DNA of 48,320 nt from Melioribacteraceae bacterium (GCA_027030245.1 JALVFE010000002.1:1-48320), one strand, 5' to 3'; positions 34,335 through 43,438 are shown, counted from the stretch's first letter. Program-made: numbers and translations. The notes: generated from the sequence alone by a model not told the origin.

Positions 34335-35165
34335 TTAATATCCAAATTCGTTGCCGATAAATTCGGCTTCGTTAAAATCGCTTAAATAATCTTCGCGCAT
34401 TAAATTATTATTTTCTATAATTTCTTGCGCAAGTTGCTTGTATGCAATCGAAATTTTGGCGTGTGGATATTTAAGAATTACCGGTGTTTGATAAAACGTG
34501 GAATCCTCAGCCGAAGTATTTTTAGGAATGGCGGTTGTCAACATAAAATTGGGGTACAATTTATATAGTTCTTTTTTCACTTTGAGGGAGGCGCGCGTGT
34601 TATATTCGTACATTGTTAATAAAATTCCCTCAACTTTAAGTTTATTGTTAGACGTTTCGGAAACTTTAACCACGTGTTCTACCATTCTGCTTACCGCATC
34701 AACCGAATAAAAACTGGATTTAACCGGAATCAAAACCGAATCGGCAAGATTTAATACGTTGGAAGTTAAACCGACCAAATTCGGAGCGCAATCGATAATA
34801 ACAAAATCGTAATCGGGAAAATTTTTAGGGAAAATATTTCTCAGCATAAAAGCATCAAAGCTTATATCGGCCAAGAATAATTCTTCTTCGAATGAAATTT
34901 TTCTGAACGGAATTATATCCAAATTGGGAATTTCCGTTGAATTAACAATTTCTTCGAATTTAACGATAAAATTCAGTGCATCGTAAAGTGTTCCCACACT
35001 TTTATAATCGTTTACACCGAAAGACAAGGCTACATGATTAGAAGTATCCGTATCAATCAAAAGTGTTTTCTTGTTATTTTGTGCTAATGCGAGGGCTAAA
35101 TTGACGGCTGTAGTTGTTTTTCCTACGCCGCCTTTCGGCGAAGAAACGGCAATAACTTTTCCCAT
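34335..35165 (-). CDS. ParA/Soj-family ATPase, orphan
   Basis: 276 residues from ATG 35165 (AAAGGGA upstream); an upstream in-frame start at 35240 would put 25 unlikely residues in front of the universal MGKVIAVSSPKGGVGKTT. Deviant Walker A KGGVGKTTT (11-19), signature Lys present; Walker B YDFVIIDCAPN; LLIDTDTSNHVA. ParA proteins position DNA or protein cargo. No parB follows, so its partner is unknown; a plasmid-partition origin is not supported by the chromosomal neighbours. Confidence 0.85.
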   Translation of the reverse strand: MGKVIAVSSPKGGVGKTTTAVNLALALAQNNKKTLLIDTDTSNHVALSFGVNDYKSVGTLYDALNFIVKFEEIVNSTEIPNLDIIPFRKISFEEELFLADISFDAFMLRNIFPKNFPDYDFVIIDCAPNLVGLTSNVLNLADSVLIPVKSSFYSVDAVSRMVEHVVKVSETSNNKLKVEGILLTMYEYNTRASLKVKKELYKLYPNFMLTTAIPKNTSAEDSTFYQTPVILKYPHAKISIAYKQLAQEIIENNNLMREDYLSDFNEAEFIGNEFGY

Positions 35166-35240
35166 AAAATTCCCTTTGTGAATAATACTCCCAAAATTAA
35201 CGGGCAAGTTAACAAAAAATTTTGGATTTTTCTGTAACAA

Positions 35241-35425
35241 AGATTGTTATTTTTGCTATTTTAGATACGAAAATCAGTTGTATTAAATTAGTGGCGCCGG
35301 GAAAGATTATACGCCTAATTTAATTTGGAACGGAACCCAATTTAAAAAAGTAAAAGGGTAGCAGGGGTTTTGGTTTGTTGAAATGTTGAGTATTTTTAAA
35401 TTAAAGAAATTATTTTTTTTGACAA
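35241..35425. other. Intergenic region between divergent parA-like and GroES-like genes
   Basis: About 185 bases, AT-rich apart from GGCGCCGGGAAAG near 35293. A purine-rich stretch (AAAAGTAAAAGGGTAGCAGGGG) precedes the GroES-like gene. I see no gene or RNA fold I can support. Confidence 0.4.
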
Positions 35426-35794
35426 ATGATTATTGATACATCAAAAATCGTGGTTATAGGAGACCGGGTACTGATTAAACCCGAAGAAGATTTGGAAAAA
35501 ACCAACAGCGGTTTATATCTCCCGCCTGGCGTTAAGGAACGGGAAAAAGTTCAAGGCGGATATGTTTTAAAAGTGGGTCCAGGTTACCCTATTGCAAATC
35601 CTTCAGAAGACGATGAACCTTGGAAAGAAAACAATTCAAGTAAATTCATTCCGCTGCAAGTTCAAGACGGTGATTTTGCCCTTTATCTTAAACGCGACGC
35701 CGTAGAACTTGAACTCGAAAATAAAAAACTGGTAATTGTTCCCCAATCTGCAATATTAATGGTTCTGCGGGACGAAGATTTATTGAACTTCTAA
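35426..35794 (+). CDS. GroES/Cpn10-family protein, stand-alone
   Basis: 122 residues, longer than the usual 95-100. The Cpn10 fold is clear: VVIGDRVLIKPEEDLEKTNSGLYLPPGVKEREKVQGGYVLKVGPG at the N-terminus, including the mobile loop with the hydrophobic triplet LYL, and FALYLKRDAVELELENKKLVIVPQSAILMVLRD at the C-terminus. About 20 extra residues (PIANPSEDDEPWKENNSSKF) are inserted in the roof/loop region. No groEL follows, so this is not the main groESL operon. It may be a specialised second co-chaperone. Confidence 0.85.
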   Translation: MIIDTSKIVVIGDRVLIKPEEDLEKTNSGLYLPPGVKEREKVQGGYVLKVGPGYPIANPSEDDEPWKENNSSKFIPLQVQDGDFALYLKRDAVELELENKKLVIVPQSAILMVLRDEDLLNF

Positions 35795-35864
35795 TCTTTT
35801 CAACTCTATATTTTTTAACAAATTATTTTTATATTTCCCGCAATAATTTTTAATTTAGGTGAAA

Positions 35865-37490
35865 ATGGAAGAACGATTCGAACAATTTCTAAAGGAAATT
35901 ACCGGGAAAATCATACCCCTTACAAGAGATGCCCACATTGCATATTTCAACGCATCGATCAGCGGAAAACCGGAGGATTATCAAAAAGCCTCGGATCTCG
36001 AGTTAAAACTAAGTAAAATTTACTCCGATAAAAACACTTTTAACGAGTTGAAAGATTTTAAGGAAAAGAAAGATGAAATGGAAGATCTTTTCTTAAAACG
36101 ACAGCTCGATTTACTTTATAATACATATCTTTCCCATCAAATGAACGAAAGCCTTCTGGAAGAAATAATTAAACTTTCGACAGAAGTAGAAAAAAAATTC
36201 GCCACTTACCGCGCTTCGTTAAACGGAGAAAAATTAACCGATAACCAAATAGATGAAATTCTCGAAAATTCAACCGACTCGGTTAAACTCGAAAAAACAT
36301 GGAAAGCAAGTAAGAAAATAGGCGAAGAAATTGTTAACGATGTTTTAACCTTGGTAAGCTTACGGAACCGCGGTGCCCGCGAGCTCGGTTTTCCCAATTA
36401 TTTCGAAATGAGTTTGGAATTAAATGAACAAAATTCCGATGACATCTTAAAAATTTTCGATGTACTCGATTCGAAAATCTCAGGAGAATTCGAAAAAATC
36501 AAATCGAAAATAGACGAGCATCTTTCGAGACGGTTACATCTTTCTCCCGAAAAATTAATGCCTTGGCATTATCAGGATAAATTTTTTCAACTCGGTCCCA
36601 AAATTCACAATGTAGATTTGGATAAATATTTCGAAGATAAAGACATCGTTGAACTTTCCAGAAAATTTTACAACGGGTTGGATTTAAACATCGACGATAT
36701 TTTGAAAAACAGCGATTTATATGAGAAGGAAGGGAAATACCAACACGCTTATTGCACGGATATTGACAGAAGCGGCGATGTAAGGATTTTGTGTAACATT
36801 AAACCTAATTATAAATGGATGGGAACGATGTTGCACGAATTGGGTCATGCCGTTTACGATAAGTACATTAATCCGGATTTACCTTGGTTGCTACGAACCC
36901 ATTCACATATTTTTACAACGGAAGCAATTGCAATGCTTTTCGGCAGGTTTGCGTCAAACCCCGAATGGTTAAAAGACATGGACATTGCACCCGAAAGTGA
37001 AATTGAGTCCGTTGCGGACGAATGCATCGAATCACTTAAAACCGAACAAATTATCTTTTCAAGATGGGTGCAAGTTGTCTTCCGGTTCGAAAAAGAAATG
37101 TATGCAAATCCGGAGCAAGAACTTAACGCTTTGTGGTGGGAACTTGTAGGGAAATATCAAAAACTACGAAAACCCGAAGGAAGGGATAAACCCGATTGGG
37201 CGGCAAAAATTCACATTTCACTTTATCCGGCATATTACCATAATTACATGCTCGGCGAACTTCTCGCTTCCCAATTGTATTATTACATTAAAGATAAAGT
37301 ATTAAAGCAACCGGAAAAGAAAACCGTCAGCTTCGTCGGTGAAAAAGACGTAGGAAATTATTTGAAAAATCTGTTTTTCAATTACGGTGCGGTTTATCCG
37401 TGGAATGAACTTATACGTAAATCAACCGGCGAGGGTTTGAATCCGCAATATTACGCGGCACAGTTTGTAGAAAACGGTCGCAACAAATAG
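35865..37490 (+). CDS. Zinc metallopeptidase of the M2/M3 (thermolysin-fold, HExxH) type
   Basis: 541 residues from ATG 35865, with TAGGTG five bases upstream; GTG 35859 is in frame but overlaps that site. The active site is MLHELGHAVYD (HELGH at about 324-328), followed by THSHIFTTEAIAMLFGRF, where the third zinc ligand Glu is expected about 25 residues on. The long helical N-terminal half (KRQLDLLYNTYLSHQMNESLLEEIIKLSTEVEKKF) resembles angiotensin-converting-enzyme-like M2 and M3 oligopeptidases. No signal peptide, so a cytoplasmic oligopeptidase. Single gene. Confidence 0.85.
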   Translation: MEERFEQFLKEITGKIIPLTRDAHIAYFNASISGKPEDYQKASDLELKLSKIYSDKNTFNELKDFKEKKDEMEDLFLKRQLDLLYNTYLSHQMNESLLEEIIKLSTEVEKKFATYRASLNGEKLTDNQIDEILENSTDSVKLEKTWKASKKIGEEIVNDVLTLVSLRNRGARELGFPNYFEMSLELNEQNSDDILKIFDVLDSKISGEFEKIKSKIDEHLSRRLHLSPEKLMPWHYQDKFFQLGPKIHNVDLDKYFEDKDIVELSRKFYNGLDLNIDDILKNSDLYEKEGKYQHAYCTDIDRSGDVRILCNIKPNYKWMGTMLHELGHAVYDKYINPDLPWLLRTHSHIFTTEAIAMLFGRFASNPEWLKDMDIAPESEIESVADECIESLKTEQIIFSRWVQVVFRFEKEMYANPEQELNALWWELVGKYQKLRKPEGRDKPDWAAKIHISLYPAYYHNYMLGELLASQLYYYIKDKVLKQPEKKTVSFVGEKDVGNYLKNLFFNYGAVYPWNELIRKSTGEGLNPQYYAAQFVENGRNK

Positions 37491-37589
37491 TCCGCAAGCC
37501 CCATTTCTTTGTACTACTTTGCAGTAACCACTTTGCAATCCGGTTAATGCACAAGTGATTCGCGCATTTACAGAAAACGCAAACAATTT

Positions 37590-38408
37590 CTAATTATAAA
37601 ACACAGCCGATAAATATCCCACCACTTCGGAAGTATCGCCGGTAGTTTCCCCCGAATCGTTTCTGTAAATAACTTCGGAGTTACCAACGTTTTTCAAACC
37701 GAGCGCTTTCATCGTGGAAACGATACCGCCGCCGCCACAAGCTTCGCATGTTCTTCTTTCCAAATCGTTTTGTAATCCTTCGTAATCAAAATCGTTTATT
37801 CTTTTTTCCACACGCGAATCCAGAATTTCGGCTTCTTCGCGCGGATAAAAATGGGAAAGATCGGAACTGGCAACAATCAATGTATCTTCATCTGTGTACT
37901 CGGCAAGTTTACTCGCAAGTTCATCAACGAAAATCCGGCTTTGATCTCCCATAACAACCGGCAAAAGTTTAAAATCTTTTAATACTGTTTGCAAAAAGGG
38001 TAGTTGCACTTCCAAAGCGTGTTCGGCTCTATGACCTTGAACCCCGGCAAAAATTGTTTTACTGTTGTTAATTAATTTCTCGCGCAAATCCTTATCAACT
38101 TCAATTATTCCAAGCGGAGTTTCGTATGCATCGCCGCTGTAAATTGATATACCTGGAAAGTATTCTCTGTGACTCGGTGAAATAACAACCACCGTTTTGT
38201 ATTCTTTGTCCGCAATTGTATTATAACCGTAAGCCGCTGTTTTGCCCGAATAAACATACCCCGCATGCGGTGCAACAATTCCGTAAACTTTGTCGTACCT
38301 TTTTTCCGGCTTGTAAATATCGAGCAACAATCTTACTTCTTTTTCCAATTGTTCTCTATCGCCCGGATAAAACATTCCGGCAACAGCAGGTTTCCTAACT
38401 ATGCTCAT
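37590..38408 (-). CDS. amrB: AmmeMemoRadiSam system protein B (MEMO1 family)
   Basis: 272 residues. MEMO signatures: IVRKPAVAGMFYPGD, YGIVAPHAGYVYSGKTAAYGY, VVVISPSHREYFPGISIYSGDAYETPLG, LIVASSDLSHFYPREEAEILDSR and ACGGGGIVSTMKALG. The family adopts an extradiol-dioxygenase-like fold of unknown chemistry. Its start lies inside the end of the AMMECR1 gene (14-base overlap). The third member of the system, a radical SAM protein, is not in the window. Confidence 0.93.
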   Translation of the reverse strand: MSIVRKPAVAGMFYPGDREQLEKEVRLLLDIYKPEKRYDKVYGIVAPHAGYVYSGKTAAYGYNTIADKEYKTVVVISPSHREYFPGISIYSGDAYETPLGIIEVDKDLREKLINNSKTIFAGVQGHRAEHALEVQLPFLQTVLKDFKLLPVVMGDQSRIFVDELASKLAEYTDEDTLIVASSDLSHFYPREEAEILDSRVEKRINDFDYEGLQNDLERRTCEACGGGGIVSTMKALGLKNVGNSEVIYRNDSGETTGDTSEVVGYLSAVFYN

Positions 38409-38973
38409 GTTTCACCCCCACTTCTTTTTCGGAAAAAACTTCCGCAGTAAACAAACTAATTTTAAGTTGCTTTTGTTTCCAACAATCGCCGTACAGACCT
38501 GCTTTTTCACAAAGTGCGCTTAAAAATTGTTCTTTGTTCATGTTATGTTCAATAGGAACTTGCGGAAGCAATAAAGCCCTTCTTCCCGGTTCTTCCAGAA
38601 TTAAACCGTGTTTACCGACAATTATATCATCGTATGAATTCATCGGGAATGGTTCCGATAAAATCGATATTTCAATGTCCACCAAATCAACTTCGTTTTC
38701 GGAAAGCGGAGGAAATCTCGGATCGTTAATTGCGGCGCTGATTGCGGCATCGCAAACGGTTTCGTACAAAGGCTTATCGGAAACAATATATCCGATACAA
38801 CCGCGCAATTTTTTATTGATTGTAAGTGTTACGAACGCACCGAGGTGTTTAGCAAGAACGGGATATTTTTGGTAATCGGGCGGTGGAATTTTTTCTCCTG
38901 TAAAAATCGATTCAATGGATTTTCGTGCGGCGTTAAGGAGAATTTTACGTTCTTCAATATTTGTCAATGCCAT
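38395..38973 (-). CDS. amrA: AmmeMemoRadiSam system protein A (AMMECR1 family)
   Basis: 192 residues from ATG 38973, with GGGGGT just upstream. AMMECR1 signatures: FVTLTINKKLRGCIGYIVSDKPLYETV, DPRFPPLSENEVDLVDIEISILSEP, GKHGLILEEPGRRALLLPQVPIEHNM and the C-terminal KISLFTAEVFSEKEVG. Function unknown; it occurs with MEMO1 and radical SAM partners. It overlaps the MEMO1 gene by 14 bases. Confidence 0.93.
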   Translation of the reverse strand: MALTNIEERKILLNAARKSIESIFTGEKIPPPDYQKYPVLAKHLGAFVTLTINKKLRGCIGYIVSDKPLYETVCDAAISAAINDPRFPPLSENEVDLVDIEISILSEPFPMNSYDDIIVGKHGLILEEPGRRALLLPQVPIEHNMNKEQFLSALCEKAGLYGDCWKQKQLKISLFTAEVFSEKEVGVKHEHS

Positions 38974-39008
38974 ATTTACCCCCAATATTATTTTTGCTTA
39001 ATCCAAAA

Positions 39009-40451
39009 TCATAATAATAAAAACCAACTCAAAGGTAAATAGATTACACGTCTATTATCGTTAAATTCAGGTTGATTTATTTTGGAGTTAATTAAAACAC
39101 CATATCTGTAATTACCGAATGCTTTTATTTGTCCGTTTTTAAATTTTCCAATACCAATTTCTAACAAAACGGGCAAATCCAAAGATTCGATAACAAAATC
39201 AGGATTTTTTCCACCCCCGTAACCGTAACTTATCATACCCTCGGATAAATTGCGTTTTAAATACATAGCAACTATATCTTCGTATAATTTAGCTTTTAAC
39301 AATGAATGTAATTTTTCACCATAAATACGGCTATAAAGAGCGTGCCTTAATGACGGAGACATGAAGAAAACTTTTTTGGAAATGCCCGTTCTAGATTTAA
39401 TTCCACCGTATGGTAAAAATACATTTAATATTTCCGCATTATTTAATGAAACAATAATCTTTTCAATTTCTTTTTCTTTAATTCTAAAATCTTTTGACAA
39501 AGACTGAAAATTAATTTCATCACTCAAAACCAACCGGAATAAAATCCGGTTTATTGTTTCATAGTATTCAATGCCCGGTATCGAAATATCTTTAAATAAA
39601 ATTCTGTCGAATAATCCCAAAACTCTTTCAATAATCAACGTTCTATTTGAAATAGGTAAAAATCTGGCAATGTTATGATAACTGATATATTCGTCTATTA
39701 AATAAGTTACATTTTTCCCCAACACAATTTCCGAAGTATCTAAATATGTCTTGATAGTGTTGCTTATTCTTTTAATTTTTGATTTTATATCCGGATATTT
39801 CTCACTGAAAAAAATATAGCTGTTTAGTTTATTGGTTAATTCTCTTGGAGGGAAAATAATTTTTTCGCTTTTTTCAAACCAAGATTTCACCAGAATGAAT
39901 TCGGAAAAACTGAAAGGAAAAATTTTAATCACAGTCCATCTTGAAGCCAAATCCGAGCTGCTATGCAAAAGCAAGGCGGAACTACCTGTAGCAATAACAA
40001 AAATTTTTTTACCCTTTTCATATAAAATTTTCAAATCCTTTTGCCATCCTTCCGTTTCGTGGACCTCATCGATCAGAAGCATAAAACTTTCTTTAAGAGA
40101 ATTGAGAGAACATTTAAATATCTCCTTTTCGAAGATATTTATGATATCAAAAAGATTAGCTTCCAATCTGTTTAAATCATCAATACTTATAAAATATATA
40201 TTGGTAGTATGATTATTGTAAACGTAATTTGCCGTTTGCCACATTAAAGTGGTTTTACCCACTCCTCTTAAACCGGAAAGGGCAATCATCCGGGGATGTT
40301 TCCCTTTTTGAAAAAAATCCCCGGCGTATTTTCTCAGTAAAACAAAAGCGTCTCTTGTAGGAAGTTTTTCGCCACGTTCGTCTTTAATTTCGCTTGCCAG
40401 TCTTGATTTGGTTATTTTATTATTTTTAATATATTCAAGCAATGGATTCAT
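39009..40451 (-). CDS. AAA-type ATPase with C-terminal DUF4143-like domain
   Basis: 480 residues. Walker A GLRGVGKTT (60-68), Walker B ESFMLLIDEVHE, sensor IFVIATGSSALLLHSSSDLASRW, then a winged-helix segment and a C-terminal nuclease-like region (ISYGYGGGKNPDFVIESLDLPVLLEIGIGKFKNGQIKAFGNYRYGVLINSK) typical of DUF4143. This fold is found in many mobile or accessory ATPases whose role is unclear. The gene and its downstream neighbour are more AT-rich than the surrounding core genes, which may indicate transfer. Confidence 0.85.
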   Translation of the reverse strand: MNPLLEYIKNNKITKSRLASEIKDERGEKLPTRDAFVLLRKYAGDFFQKGKHPRMIALSGLRGVGKTTLMWQTANYVYNNHTTNIYFISIDDLNRLEANLFDIINIFEKEIFKCSLNSLKESFMLLIDEVHETEGWQKDLKILYEKGKKIFVIATGSSALLLHSSSDLASRWTVIKIFPFSFSEFILVKSWFEKSEKIIFPPRELTNKLNSYIFFSEKYPDIKSKIKRISNTIKTYLDTSEIVLGKNVTYLIDEYISYHNIARFLPISNRTLIIERVLGLFDRILFKDISIPGIEYYETINRILFRLVLSDEINFQSLSKDFRIKEKEIEKIIVSLNNAEILNVFLPYGGIKSRTGISKKVFFMSPSLRHALYSRIYGEKLHSLLKAKLYEDIVAMYLKRNLSEGMISYGYGGGKNPDFVIESLDLPVLLEIGIGKFKNGQIKAFGNYRYGVLINSKINQPEFNDNRRVIYLPLSWFLLL

Positions 40452-40496
40452 TTTTAAACATTAATATTTAAATATTTATAACCTATAAAATTATGA

Positions 40497-41336
40497 TTAG
40501 TATTTCTGCAGTTTTATTTCAAAAATAACAACTTCGCGTTTTTCTATTAATACAATTACCCAATTTTTATAGCAAAAGAACGAATCGGGTGCGTAAGCAT
40601 TTGTATTTGTATTAAGTATAGCCGAATATTTTTCTTCACCCGTGGTAATATCCGTAACATAAAATTTATTTGTTAAGTTATCGTCTCCGGTTTTCGCATG
40701 AAAATTAAAAAGCAACAAATCTTTTATAACGGCAAATTCAACATTACCGGAATATTCCGAATTTCCCAATCTCAATTTGATAATTTCTTTTATACTATCA
40801 TCTATATACGAATTTTTTTCGTCAAAATTTTCGGTAAAAACATAATCTCCGTAATCGGTTTCTTCTTCCGCCAGGTTTTTTAATCTGGTTAAATCATTCG
40901 CATCTGTCTCAAGTTCGCTGACTATCTCACCGCTTTTATAATCTAAAATAAAGAATTTGTTCCCTTCAAACAATTCTTTTGATGCGTAAAGTTTATCTTT
41001 ATAAATAAACAGAAAGGTAAATTCCATTGTTTGCCAAAGTATTTTTTGAGTATTGATATCGAAAGCAATAATTTCGCGGTGACCCGGCAGGTCGGGTTTT
41101 ACAAAGTGGTGAAAGAATATAATATCGTCGTGAATTTTCTCAATGCCTATCCAATACTTTTCTTCGAACTGAAATTTCTTGAAAAGCTCTTTGCCGGTAT
41201 GCAGATCCACGCAACTAAAAAAAACTTCTTTTTTATCCGTATCTCGTGTTTCAATTACGAGTTTATCCGAATCCGTAATTAAAAGTCGCCAAATCTGATT
41301 TCCGTCGCTGAATTTAAAGTGTTTATTAAAATCCAT
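40497..41336 (-). CDS. DUF4905-like protein, PQQ-propeller-like
   Basis: 279 residues with repeated strand motifs reminiscent of a small beta-propeller: IWRLLITDSDKLVIETRD, VFFSCVDLHTGKELFKKFQFEEKYWIGIEKIHDDIIFFHHF, REIIAFDINTQKILWQ, KFFILDYKSGEIVSELE, KFYVTDITTGEEKYSAIL. This resembles DUF4905 of Bacteroidota. No signal peptide. Function unknown. It lies 6 bases downstream of the tryptophanase gene on the same strand and may be co-transcribed. Confidence 0.7.
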   Translation of the reverse strand: MDFNKHFKFSDGNQIWRLLITDSDKLVIETRDTDKKEVFFSCVDLHTGKELFKKFQFEEKYWIGIEKIHDDIIFFHHFVKPDLPGHREIIAFDINTQKILWQTMEFTFLFIYKDKLYASKELFEGNKFFILDYKSGEIVSELETDANDLTRLKNLAEEETDYGDYVFTENFDEKNSYIDDSIKEIIKLRLGNSEYSGNVEFAVIKDLLLFNFHAKTGDDNLTNKFYVTDITTGEEKYSAILNTNTNAYAPDSFFCYKNWVIVLIEKREVVIFEIKLQKY

Positions 41337-41342
41337 TTTCTA

Positions 41343-42719
41343 TCAACTTATCGGTTTAAATCTTGCTGTAAAATGTCTTAACATCGGGGCTTCGTAAACA
41401 ATTTCGTATCCTTTTAATCTATCCCGGTTTTCGTATGCTTCAATTAAGACTTCGGCAACGTAATCTATATGACTTTGCGTATAAACGCGGCGCGGAATTG
41501 CAAGTCGCACCAATTCCATCGGCGGAGAGATAAGTTCTCCGGTTTCGGGATGATACTTACCGAACATCACACTTCCGATTTCAACGGCACGCACACCGCC
41601 GCTAATGTAAATTTCGCAGACTATTGATTGGCCGGGATATTGATTAGGCGGAACATGGGGCAAAAATCTTTTTGCATCAATATAAATCGCATGTCCGCCA
41701 GGCGGTTCGATAATGGGAATTCCCGCTTCCAAAATTTTTTCCCCGAGATATTCGGTGCTTCTGATTCTATACTGCAAATAATGTTCGTCCAAAACTTCTT
41801 CAAGCCCTTGGGCAACGGCTTCCAAATCCCTTCCGGCAAGTCCGCCGTAGGTCGGGAATCCTTCCGTAACAATCAATAAGTTTCTGCATTGCATTGCAAG
41901 GTTTTCGTCGTTCATAGATAAGAAACCGCCGATGTTTACAAGGGCATCTTTTTTAGCGCTCATCGTTGCGCCGTCCGCATAAGAAAACATTTCTTGCGCA
42001 ATTTCCAAAACCGATTTGTTTTCGTAACCTTTTTCCCTTTTTTTAATAAAATATGCGTTTTCGGCAAAGCGGCAAGCATCGAGGAAAAGGGGTATTCCGT
42101 ATTTATCGCATACGGCTCGCACATCTTTTATATTTTGCATAGAAACGGGCTGACCACCACCGGAATTATTTGTTACTGTTATCATAACCAACGGGATGTT
42201 TTCTTTTCCGGTTTTTTGTATAAAATTTTCCAGCGCTTCCACATCCATATTACCTTTGAAATCGGCTCTGATTTCGGGATGTTTTCCTGTTTCGTTTAGC
42301 AGGTCAATCGCTTCAGCGCCGGTAAATTCAACGTTCGCACGCGTAGTATCGAAATGGGTATTGTTGGGAATATATTTTCCTATTCCCCCGACGATGGAAA
42401 ACAAAATTTTCTCGGCTGCTCTTCCTTGATGTGTGGGAATTATAAATTTGTGACCTGTAATTTTTTTCACAATAGATTCAAACTTATAAAAGCTCCGCGA
42501 TCCGGCATAAGATTCGTCGCCTTCCATCATTGCAGACCATTGCTTTGCGCTCATCGCAGACGTGCCGCTATCGGTAAGCAAATCAATCAACACATCTTCG
42601 GCGTGAATTAAAAACGGATTATATCCGGCATCTTCCAATATTTTTTTTCTTTCTTCTTTGGTGGTGAACTTTATCGGCTCAACGGATTTGATTTTGAAAG
42701 GTTCAATAATTGTTTTCAT
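41343..42719 (-). CDS. tnaA: Tryptophanase (PLP-dependent beta-eliminating lyase)
   Basis: 458 residues, full length. PLP lysine in ADGATMSAKKDALVNIGGF; IDLLTDSGTSAMS near the N-terminus; IPTHQGRAAEKI. Two residues that separate tryptophanase from tyrosine phenol-lyase favour tryptophanase: Asp in HFDTTR (Thr in the lyase) and Ile in VRAVEIGS (Arg in the lyase). LVNIGGFLSMND is more lyase-like, so indole production is likely but not certain. It splits tryptophan to indole, pyruvate and ammonia. No tnaC-like leader was found upstream. Confidence 0.92.
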   Translation of the reverse strand: MKTIIEPFKIKSVEPIKFTTKEERKKILEDAGYNPFLIHAEDVLIDLLTDSGTSAMSAKQWSAMMEGDESYAGSRSFYKFESIVKKITGHKFIIPTHQGRAAEKILFSIVGGIGKYIPNNTHFDTTRANVEFTGAEAIDLLNETGKHPEIRADFKGNMDVEALENFIQKTGKENIPLVMITVTNNSGGGQPVSMQNIKDVRAVCDKYGIPLFLDACRFAENAYFIKKREKGYENKSVLEIAQEMFSYADGATMSAKKDALVNIGGFLSMNDENLAMQCRNLLIVTEGFPTYGGLAGRDLEAVAQGLEEVLDEHYLQYRIRSTEYLGEKILEAGIPIIEPPGGHAIYIDAKRFLPHVPPNQYPGQSIVCEIYISGGVRAVEIGSVMFGKYHPETGELISPPMELVRLAIPRRVYTQSHIDYVAEVLIEAYENRDRLKGYEIVYEAPMLRHFTARFKPIS

Positions 42720-42904
42720 AAAAAATCCCTTTTTTATTCAAAACATACTTTTTTGAATTTTGTTTGGCAAGTTAAATGTGATTAATTACAATAATTTTGT
42801 ATCGAACGGATTACAACGCTTTCGAGAAATTCCAAATAACAAATCCCAAATTTCAAGACGTGAGACGTGAAAAGTGAAACGCAAGACGCAAGATGCGAGA
42901 CGTA

Positions 42905-42926
42905 GGGGACGAAAATCTTCGTCCCC
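42905..42926. repeat. Word hairpin, GGGGACGAA stem
   Basis: 9-bp perfect stem with AATC loop, preceded by GACGTA. Related, decayed copies at 44894-44914 and 45392-45410 share the stem word. Confidence 0.65.
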
Positions 42927-43070
42927 GAAAAAATTTTCATTCGTGAATTCGTGGCAATTTCCCAAGAGCACAAGCCGATCTGACCTAATATTGTTAGGCG
43001 CTCAATTAAAATTATTCGTACCACTCCGCTGAAGTTTTAATTATATGTTAGAATGATTGTTCTATAAATA

Positions 43071-43143
43071 TGTCACGCCATACACGTTTGCAAAAAGAGA
43101 TATAGAGTTCGCTTTAGATCCCGAAACCAGTTTGGGATGACAT
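43071..43143. repeat. Dispersed palindrome, copy B
   Basis: Starts TGTCACGCC and ends with AGATCCCGAAACCAGTTTGGG, ATGACA; the second half is a palindromic arm shared with the other copies. Confidence 0.65.
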
Positions 43144-43153
43144 ATTCTTTAAT

Positions 43154-43253
43154 CTGTCATGCTGTCCCGAAAGCTTTCGAGATCAGCATCTGATTAAATC
43201 ATGAGTTCATTTTAAATCCCGAAACGATCCGCCGAAGGCGGACGGGATGACAG
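43154..43253. repeat. Dispersed palindrome, copy C
   Basis: CTGTCAT at the left and ATGACAG at the right form the terminal inverted repeat. Inside are ATCAGCATCTGATT and a GATCCGCCGAAGGCGGAC arm. About 100 bp. Confidence 0.75.
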
Positions 43254-43377
43254 AAAAAAATTCCAAAAGACAAATTCCAAATCCCAAGATCAAACTAGAA
43301 TACCAGCCGCCGGAGGCAGGTTGGTTTAGCATCTAAAAATCAGAATTCTTGATTATTTTGAAAATAACAAGTTTAGA

Positions 43378-43395
43378 TGTCAAGTATACTTGACA
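43378..43395 (+). promoter_or_regulatory. Perfect 18-bp operator palindrome overlapping the -35 of the Xre operon
   Basis: TGTCAAGTATACTTGACA, a perfect palindrome whose right half ends in TTGACA (43390-43395). TACATT follows 17 bases later (43413-43418), giving a good promoter that a bound dimer would block. The Xre-type regulator gene starts at 43439. Confidence 0.75.
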
Positions 43396-43438
43396 ATATG
43401 TAAATAATACATTACATTTCAATAAAAAAAATAGCATT

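Larger units (their letters stand above)
42720..43377. other. Repeat-rich intergenic region
   Basis: About 660 bases without a gene. It holds low-complexity direct repeats around GACGTGAGACG / GTGAAACGCAAGACG (42858-42900), a word hairpin GGGGACGAA-AATC-TTCGTCCCC (42905-42926), and two copies of the dispersed TGTCAT...ATGACA palindrome family (43071-43143 and 43154-43253). Open frames here consist of repeats and are not credible genes. Confidence 0.7.

Noticed and set aside
35241-35425. Possible tRNA or small RNA in the parA/groES gap
   Set aside because: No cloverleaf or T-loop sequence could be found; only a short GC-rich patch.
34335-35794. Plasmid partition or replication locus suggested by ParA
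   Set aside because: No parB, iterons or replication gene; neighbours are chromosomal housekeeping genes.
42782-43024. 80- and 61-residue ORFs on the - strand
   Set aside because: They consist of low-complexity intergenic repeat and a word hairpin; no ribosome site or family.
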